64,000 nucleotides of DNA from Pseudovibrio brasiliensis (GTDB taxonomy: Bacteria; Pseudomonadota; Alphaproteobacteria; Rhizobiales; Stappiaceae): contig NZ_CP074127.1 of assembly GCF_018282095.1 (NCBI RefSeq), forward strand, positions 248,001 to 312,000. The letters run 5' to 3'. This document shows positions 58,328-64,000 of this stretch, piece after piece. The notes beneath the pieces were generated by a model. It did no database searches and was not told where the DNA came from. It saw only the letters and a list, made by a program, of their open reading frames with translations. Every line of letters starts with the position of its first letter. Positions within the stretch are counted from its first letter, which is position 1. The position numbers and the translations under genes are program-made.

Positions 58328-60358
58328 ATGAAACTCAGCTACCGTATCGTTCTGGCATCTGTCGTCGTGCTTCTTTTGTCGTTTTCCTTGATCATCACGA
58401 CTGCGACCTACCTCAACTCGCAACACTCAGAGCAAGAAACCAAAGCGCTCTTCGTTTCATTCGCCAACGGAATGGCAGTGACTGCAAGAGACGTCACCCG
58501 TGAAGCGGAAGTAACTTCAACCAATCTGGCAGTATTACTCGCTCAGCAGATCCAAAGAAGTGATGTCGATCGCGATACAATCGCAGATCTCACTATCGCC
58601 ACACTCGAGAACACTTCTGATGTCCTCGGCATAGCCGTTGTCTTGGAGCCTAATGTTCTTGGCAGAGATGTTGAGTTTCAGGCAGACAGATACTCAACGC
58701 CATCCGGACAGTTCGCACCTTACTTCTATCTAAAGGATAGCCAGGTTGGCTTCAGGGTATCTGGTATCGATAAGCCAGAAGTGCAACGATGGTTCCAAGC
58801 TGCACTCAGACAAAGATCTCAATACGTTACAGAGCCTTATACCTTTGATGTTGATGGTAAGAACACTGTGTCTGCATCCATCACAACCCCAATTCTGGAT
58901 ACCGCTGGTAATAGCATCGGCGGTGTTATCGTCGACATTGATTTTCATAAGCTCAAAAGCAAGTTAGCTGCCTATGATCTTTATGAAAGTGGTCGACTGG
59001 CGGTCATAAGTGAACAAGGCCTATGGGTAAGCCATACAGATCCAACACTGCTTGGTGAACCCGTTGACACAATGGTTGAATCGATCATGTCAGGCGTCAC
59101 AGATAAGCCGAACCTGCAGACGATAAACGACCGGCAGTTTGTTCTTGAACGGTTCAGATTAGGAACCACCAATCACTATTGGTATGCAGGAATGTCGGTT
59201 ACGACTGCGGAGCTACACGCAAGTTATTTGGCGACCAGAAACATTATCCTGCTCCTTGCATTCGCAGCTGGTCTTGTGAGCTGCCTTATCCTGTGGTTCA
59301 TCGGCAACTCCATCGCCCGTCCAATCGTCAACCTGACACACCGAATGCAATCTCTGGCAGATGGCAATGTGAAGGATGAAGTCCAGTATACAGACCGCTC
59401 CGATGAAATCGGTCAAATGGCGAATGCCTTGAAAGTGTTCGTTACTGCTGTTTCCGAGCGCCAGAATTTGCAGGATGAAGCGGAGAAAGAACATGAGCGT
59501 GAAGCCAACCGCCAGAAGGAAGCGGCCAAGCTGATTGAGGAGTTTTCCGGCACTGCAGAAACCGCTCTGGGTGTCATCCATAGCCGCTTTGACGAGTTGG
59601 AACAGACCTCCAAAGAGCTGGCGAATATCGCAGAAAACACCAATGTTCAGACAACCGCGACCTCTGCCGCCTCAGAAGAGGCAACTGCCAACGTGCAGAC
59701 GGTGGCCTCAGCCTCTGAAGAGCTTGCCACCTCCATTGAGGAGATCGCACAGCAGATCGCCCGCACTAATAAGGTGATTACGCAGACCAACGATGCAGCA
59801 CAGGCAACCAATGCCAAGGTGATGGATCTGGACGGCACGGCACAGCGTATTGGTGAGGTGGTGAACCTCATTCAGGACATTGCCGAGCAAACAAACTTGC
59901 TGGCGCTCAATGCCACCATTGAAGCGGCTCGTGCGGGTGAGATGGGCAAGGGCTTTGCCGTTGTGGCAACGGAAGTGAAGGAACTGGCCAGCCAGACGTC
60001 AAAGGCGACCGAAGAGATCTCTCAACAAATTGCGGAGATTCAGGGCTCCTCCAAGGATGCCGTGGACGCCATTCAGGAAATCACCTCCAGCATCCGGCAG
60101 GTCAACGAGTTCGCCTCCAACATCGCCGCTTCCGTTGAACAGCAGGGCGCGGCCACAGCTGAGATCACCGAGAACGTGCATCAGGCAGCAACAGGAACAC
60201 AGAACGTTTCTGAAAACATGGTGCTGGTGGCGCAAGCGGCTGAAAAGACCAACCAGTCCTCTGATCTGGTCTCCAAAACAGCCTCGTCCGTCCGCGAAGA
60301 AGTGATCGGCCTGCGCGAGCAGATCGACGACTTCCTGTACAAGGTGCAGTCTGTATAA
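58328..60358 (+). CDS. Methyl-accepting chemotaxis protein (double-Cache type)
   Basis: 676 residues from ATG 58328. N-terminal helix [20 protein letters not shown], then about 270 residues of periplasmic dCache-like sensor ([57 protein letters not shown]), a second helix [22 protein letters not shown], a HAMP domain ([24 protein letters not shown]) and the signalling hairpin with the conserved tip [41 protein letters not shown] (V replaced by I/L at the start). It senses a small amino or organic acid and signals through CheA. It follows the CoA genes and may sense their substrate. Confidence 0.92.
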   Translation: MKLSYRIVLASVVVLLLSFSLIITTATYLNSQHSEQETKALFVSFANGMAVTARDVTREAEVTSTNLAVLLAQQIQRSDVDRDTIADLTIATLENTSDVLGIAVVLEPNVLGRDVEFQADRYSTPSGQFAPYFYLKDSQVGFRVSGIDKPEVQRWFQAALRQRSQYVTEPYTFDVDGKNTVSASITTPILDTAGNSIGGVIVDIDFHKLKSKLAAYDLYESGRLAVISEQGLWVSHTDPTLLGEPVDTMVESIMSGVTDKPNLQTINDRQFVLERFRLGTTNHYWYAGMSVTTAELHASYLATRNIILLLAFAAGLVSCLILWFIGNSIARPIVNLTHRMQSLADGNVKDEVQYTDRSDEIGQMANALKVFVTAVSERQNLQDEAEKEHEREANRQKEAAKLIEEFSGTAETALGVIHSRFDELEQTSKELANIAENTNVQTTATSAASEEATANVQTVASASEELATSIEEIAQQIARTNKVITQTNDAAQATNAKVMDLDGTAQRIGEVVNLIQDIAEQTNLLALNATIEAARAGEMGKGFAVVATEVKELASQTSKATEEISQQIAEIQGSSKDAVDAIQEITSSIRQVNEFASNIAASVEQQGAATAEITENVHQAATGTQNVSENMVLVAQAAEKTNQSSDLVSKTASSVREEVIGLREQIDDFLYKVQSV

Positions 60359-60869
60359 AGAACACCTACACCATTTGAGATGTAGAGCAACTAGTTCAAA
60401 GAGTGTTCAACCCTCTAGATTTTCCCCCACAAGTATCTCTAAGTTCTTTCGATCTAATACATAAGTCTTCTCTACGTAAGTAGCCTTGTAAGAGGTTGCC
60501 TGTAGGGAACACACTGGGTGGTGAAGGTGGTTTGTTTGGGGAGCGCGTGAGGATCTTAAGAGATCTCAATCTGTGCCTGTAGGAATTAGTGAGAGGCTCC
60601 TTTGCTCAGACGAAAAATAGCTGAAGCAAAGAGCTGGCTGGGGCAACTTGATTGCGAAGTGGGTGCGTACGTAATCTGAAATCCGGCTTACCGACAGGTT
60701 TAGTGCCTGTGCTGCAGTGAGAGTTGAACTCTAAGAAAGATCCAAAGCTTATCTCCAGTTCTGTTGATCGGTGGGAGGAACCGGTCGTTTCGGCAGGGCC
60801 ACTTTGTGATTTGGGGGGCGGAAGTGCCGTCCGGTCGAAAGTCATCCGGACCCGAACGGGAGGAGATTT
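60359..60869. other. Non-coding stretch upstream of the SSS symporter
   Basis: No gene is supported. The last 120 bases are GC-rich and end with ACGGGAGGAG, the ribosome site of the DUF4212 gene. No promoter or operator could be called with confidence; possible leader-sequence structure is not resolved. Confidence 0.4.
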
Positions 60870-61130
60870 ATGTCCGAGAACTCATCCAACAACGCTTATT
60901 GGGCCGCCAATAAGCGCATTATTATGGTCAGCCTCGTCATTTGGGCGGTGGTTTCATTTGGGTTTGGCATTTTGCTGCGCCCGTTGCTGAGCGGCATCGC
61001 TATTGGTGGAACAGACCTTGGCTTCTGGTTTGCGCAACAGGGATCCATTCTGGTCTTCCTGGGAATCATCTTTTTCTATGCATGGCGTATGAACCGTCTC
61101 GACCGTGAACACGGCGTTGAAGAAGAGTAA
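60870..61130 (+). CDS. DUF4212 family symporter small subunit
   Basis: 86 residues, two hydrophobic helices (IIMVSLVIWAVVSFGFGILL and LGFWFAQQGSILVFLGIIFFYAWRMNRLD) separated by a short loop, charged at both ends. The layout and the downstream partner match the DUF4212 (sodium:solute symporter small subunit) family. It likely forms a complex with the following SSS protein. GGGAGGAG precedes ATG 60870, and the next gene starts 12 bases after its stop. Confidence 0.85.
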   Translation: MSENSSNNAYWAANKRIIMVSLVIWAVVSFGFGILLRPLLSGIAIGGTDLGFWFAQQGSILVFLGIIFFYAWRMNRLDREHGVEEE

Positions 61131-61142
61131 GGGCTGCAAATC

Positions 61143-62930
61143 ATGGATCAGTTTACTATCAACCTGTTCTTTGTAGGCAGCTCTTTTGCGCTCTACATCG
61201 GCATCGCGATCTGGGCCCGTGCGGGCTCAACCTCTGACTTTTATGCCGCTGGCCGGGGTGTTCACCCTGTCACCAACGGTATGGCAACAGCTGCTGACTG
61301 GATGTCTGCGGCATCATTCATTTCCATGGCGGGTCTCATTGCGTTTACCGGCTATGACAACTCATCGTTCCTGATGGGATGGACTGGCGGTTACGTGCTG
61401 CTGGCATTGCTGCTTGCACCTTACCTGCGTAAGTTCGGCAAGTTTACCGTTTCTGAGTTCATCGGAGATCGTTTCTACAGCCAGACCGCCCGCATCGTGG
61501 CTGTTGTTTGTCTGATTGTGGCTTCAACCACCTACGTGATCGGGCAGATGACCGGTGTTGGTGTTGCGTTTGGTCGCTTCCTCGAGGTGGACAACACAAC
61601 CGGTCTGTTGATCGGCGCATGTGTAGTGTTTGCCTATGCAGTGTTTGGCGGCATGAAGGGCGTGACCTACACACAGGTGGCTCAGTACGTTGTGCTCATC
61701 ACCGCTTACACTATTCCAGCTGTCTTCATCTCATTGCAGCTGACTGGCAATCCAATCCCAGGTCTTGGTCTGTTCGGCAATGACGCGGCAAGCGGCGTTC
61801 CACTGCTGACCAAACTGGATCAGGTTGTGACTGAGCTTGGTTTCAACGCTTACACCTCGCACCACGCTGACACGTTCAACATGGTCCTGTTCACACTGTC
61901 TCTGATGATCGGCACAGCTGGCCTTCCGCACGTGATCATGCGCTTCTTCACCGTGCCGAAAGTGGCTGATGCACGTTGGTCTGCTGGCTGGGCGCTGGTG
62001 TTCATTGCACTGCTTTATATCACAGCCCCAGCTGTGGGGGCGATGGCTCGTTTGAACATCACTGAAATGATGTGGCCAAATGGCGGTGTTAAAGGCGAAG
62101 CAGTTGCTGTCGAGCAGATCCAGAACGATCCGAAGTACGATTGGATGCACACCTGGCAGAAGACTGGTCTTCTCGCTTGGGACGATAAGAACGGCGACGG
62201 CAAAATCCAGTACTACAACGACAAGAATGCAGACATGCAGACACTTGCCGGTGAAAAAGGCTGGGTTGGCAACGAGTTGACCAAGTTCAACCGCGACATC
62301 CTCGTGCTGGCGAACCCGGAAATCGCTAACCTGCCAGGTTGGGTGATTGGTCTGGTGGCTGCCGGTGGTTTGGCTGCGGCACTCTCAACGGCAGCAGGAT
62401 TGTTGCTCGCGATCTCCTCAGCGGTCAGTCATGACCTCATTAAAGGGGCTATCAATCCGTCTATTTCGGAAAAGAACGAGTTGATGTCGGCCCGTGTGGC
62501 GATGGCTGTCGCGATTGTTGTGGCAACTTATCTGGGGCTTAATCCTCCGGGGTTTGCGGCACAAACAGTTGCATTGGCCTTCGGTCTTGCCGCGGCTTCG
62601 ATCTTCCCGGCGCTGATGATGGGTATCTTCTCAACCCGCATCAACAACACCGGTGCTGTTGCCGGCATGCTGGCTGGTTTGGTTGTGACTCTGGTTTACA
62701 TCTTCCTGCATAAAGGTTGGTTCTTCATTCCAGGCACAAACAGCTTCACGGATGCTGATCCGCTTCTAGGTACCATCAAGTCAACGTCCTTCGGCGCAAT
62801 TGGTGCAGCGGTGAACTTTGCAGTGGCTTACATCGTGGCTGGTATGACTAAAGAAACACCGGAAGCGATCAAAGATCTGGTCGAAAGCGTTCGTATCCCA
62901 CGTGGTGCTGGCGCAGCTGTGGACCACTAA
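61143..62930 (+). CDS. Sodium/solute symporter (SSS family, DUF4212-associated)
   Basis: 595 residues with about 13 hydrophobic helices. The SSS pattern is ADWMSAASFISMAGLIAFTGYDNSSFLMGWTGGYVLLALLLAPYLRK, then VFAYAVFGGMKGVTYTQVAQYVVLITAY, LPHVIMRFFTVPKVADAR and GGLAAALSTAAGLLLAISSAVSHDL. An extra hydrophilic insert at about residues 300-390 carries an EF-hand-like loop (DDKNGDGKI, from D347). The subgroup imports monocarboxylates such as acetate. A CBS/CNMP regulator follows, as in many such loci. Confidence 0.9.
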   Translation: MDQFTINLFFVGSSFALYIGIAIWARAGSTSDFYAAGRGVHPVTNGMATAADWMSAASFISMAGLIAFTGYDNSSFLMGWTGGYVLLALLLAPYLRKFGKFTVSEFIGDRFYSQTARIVAVVCLIVASTTYVIGQMTGVGVAFGRFLEVDNTTGLLIGACVVFAYAVFGGMKGVTYTQVAQYVVLITAYTIPAVFISLQLTGNPIPGLGLFGNDAASGVPLLTKLDQVVTELGFNAYTSHHADTFNMVLFTLSLMIGTAGLPHVIMRFFTVPKVADARWSAGWALVFIALLYITAPAVGAMARLNITEMMWPNGGVKGEAVAVEQIQNDPKYDWMHTWQKTGLLAWDDKNGDGKIQYYNDKNADMQTLAGEKGWVGNELTKFNRDILVLANPEIANLPGWVIGLVAAGGLAAALSTAAGLLLAISSAVSHDLIKGAINPSISEKNELMSARVAMAVAIVVATYLGLNPPGFAAQTVALAFGLAAASIFPALMMGIFSTRINNTGAVAGMLAGLVVTLVYIFLHKGWFFIPGTNSFTDADPLLGTIKSTSFGAIGAAVNFAVAYIVAGMTKETPEAIKDLVESVRIPRGAGAAVDH

Positions 62931-62980
62931 GTTTAGGAAGTGGCTTGCATAAAATCTGCGAGCCGCACCCTACAAAATCA

Positions 62981-63008
62981 ATCCTGCCCGGCTTAGGCTG
63001 GGCAGGAT
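62981..63008 (+). terminator. Hairpin between the symporter and the CBS gene
   Basis: ATCCTGCCC (62981-62989) pairs perfectly with GGGCAGGAT (63000-63008) around a 10-base loop, followed by a pyrimidine-rich CTTACTTCTTCT. It may terminate most symporter transcripts and let some reach the next gene. Confidence 0.65.
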
Positions 63009-63036
63009 CTTACTTCTTCTACCCAAAGGTGGAATC

Positions 63037-64000
63037 ATGCCTCTCACATCTGCGCAAATCCTGCACTTCCTGAAATCTGTACATCCTTATGATGCCCTTC
63101 CTGAGGCAGATCAGAAGGACTTGGCTGGACAGATAGGTGTTTGGGAAAAGTCGTCGGGTGAAGGCATCTACCAGCTCGGTGATGACCTGCCGGGCCTCTT
63201 TCTGATTTATGAAGGCGCAGCCGAAATCCGCGACAAGAACAATGCGATGATCAGTCGCCTTGGAATCCGGAACTCCTTTGGCGAGCGTGGGCTTCTCCTT
63301 GATGGACGTGCTGTCACATCAGCTTACAGCGCAGAGCAGACAATTCTGTTGGTATTTTCACCCGAGATTATCGCTGGCCTGATCGCAAAGTATCAACTTG
63401 TCGCCCGTTTTTTTGACAGAACACAGAAGCCACGAAGCCGTGAAAGTGATCTGACGGCGATTCCCATTGAATCCTTCATGGCATCCAACCCACTGACCTG
63501 CCGCCCTGAGGATACCGTAAAACAAGCAGCGCAGCAGATGCGTGATGCGCGTATTTCATCTCTGTGTGTGACGGATGATGAAGGCAGGCTGATTGGAATT
63601 ATCACGGTACGCGATTTATCTTTTAAAGTGCTGGCATCCGAGCTCCCTGTGGAGACACTGGTTGAAGCTGTGATGACGGCAAATCCCATTACACTGGGCC
63701 CGGCAGCAATCGGATCAGATCTGCTTCACCTTATGATGGAACGCTGCATTGGGCACGTGCCAATCGTGGAGGGTGGGCATCTGGTCGGCATGGTGACCCA
63801 GACAGACCTGACCCGTTTTCAGGCCATCAGTTCTGCTGAGTTAGTCAGCCAGGTTGCAACTGCCAAAGATGCGGAAGAGATTGCCCTAGCGACAGCCAGA
63901 ATACCAAATCTCCTCGTTCAGTTGGTTGCAGGCGGCAGCCGACATGAGATCGTGACCCGCCTGATTACGGATATTGCAGATGCGGCGACCAGACGTTTGT
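63037..64000 (+). CDS. CNMP-binding/CBS/DUF294-type regulatory protein, 5' part
   Basis: The frame is open from ATG 63037 (AAAGGTGGA upstream) to the window end, so the C-terminus is missing after 321 codons. The N-terminal third is a cyclic-nucleotide-binding fold (GIYQLGDDLPGLFLIYEGAAEIRD, NSFGERGLLLDGRAVTSAYSA). Two CBS motifs follow (MASNPLTCRPEDTVKQAAQQMRDARISSLCVTDDEGRLIGIITVRDL; VMTANPITLGPAAIGSDLLHLMMERCIGHVPIVEGGHLVGMVTQTDL), as in DUF294 nucleotidyltransferase-like proteins. Members sit next to SSS symporters and tune acetate or amino-acid uptake. Confidence 0.82.
   Translation, partial: MPLTSAQILHFLKSVHPYDALPEADQKDLAGQIGVWEKSSGEGIYQLGDDLPGLFLIYEGAAEIRDKNNAMISRLGIRNSFGERGLLLDGRAVTSAYSAEQTILLVFSPEIIAGLIAKYQLVARFFDRTQKPRSRESDLTAIPIESFMASNPLTCRPEDTVKQAAQQMRDARISSLCVTDDEGRLIGIITVRDLSFKVLASELPVETLVEAVMTANPITLGPAAIGSDLLHLMMERCIGHVPIVEGGHLVGMVTQTDLTRFQAISSAELVSQVATAKDAEEIALATARIPNLLVQLVAGGSRHEIVTRLITDIADAATRRL

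Overview
The window looks like chromosome from a marine, heterotrophic alphaproteobacterium. The mix of beta-ketoadipate, TRAP, BCCT, MocR and SSS/DUF4212 genes and the moderate GC suggest a Pseudovibrio-like member of the Hyphomicrobiales/Stappiaceae. This is a judgement from protein style and gene content, not a database match. Much of the window is a decaying genomic island set between two ordinary catabolic regions.

Left chromosomal flank (1-4.2 kb): the end of a protocatechuate/beta-ketoadipate operon (pcaJ-pcaF-pcaB), an M20 metallopeptidase and an intact tRNA-Phe. The island starts inside the 3' half of that tRNA. A 75-bp imperfect direct repeat of the tRNA 3' end plus downstream bases lies at 4186-4260 and 43261-43335, enclosing about 39 kb. 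Next to the left copy are a tyrosine integrase killed by two in-frame stop codons and an AlpA-like excisionase. Next to the right copy is a plasmid/phage-style HTH protein. Two inverted 1171-bp IS110-family elements (12.4-13.6 and 41.2-42.4 kb) lie inside.

Island cargo, left to right: a secreted Cys-rich protein and a 1645-aa YD-repeat/RHS protein; a ruined radical-SAM maturation cluster (truncated B12-binding radical SAM protein, PqqD-like RRE protein with a nonsense codon, frameshifted SPASM protein that also lost a cluster cysteine, NTF2-like protein with a nonsense codon); a more AT-rich surface-glycan cluster (two methyltransferases, an SQD1/SqdB homologue, a nucleotide-sugar epimerase, three large glycosyltransferases); a complete maltodextrin system resembling the enterobacterial one (lamB, malK, LacI-type regulator, GH13 alpha-glucosidase, malE, malF, malG) with LacI-type operators; a thioredoxin-like protein; a yellow/MRJP-type beta-propeller and a LysR regulator.

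Right flank (43.4-64 kb): Lrp regulator, M20 amidohydrolase and a broken diaminopropionate ammonia-lyase; a TRAP transporter (dctPQM type) with a GntR/FCD regulator; an FAD oxidoreductase and a BCCT transporter; a MocR regulator divergent from an enoyl-CoA hydratase/CoA-transferase pair; a chemoreceptor; and a DUF4212/SSS sodium symporter followed by a CNMP/CBS/DUF294-type regulator cut by the window end. A shared motif (ACTGTATATA) lies upstream of the TRAP operon and in both divergent regulator regions, so these loci may form one regulon for import and CoA-dependent breakdown of a quaternary-amine or organic-acid nutrient.

The most notable points are the tRNA-bounded island, the decayed radical-SAM/RRE cluster (possibly a RiPP-like system with an NTF2-like precursor), the structured 5' regions of the IS110 copies (candidate bridge RNA), and the sulfoquinovose-synthase homologue inside a glycan cluster. 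Start sites were chosen by ribosome-binding-site spacing where noted. All family names rest on motif recognition by eye.
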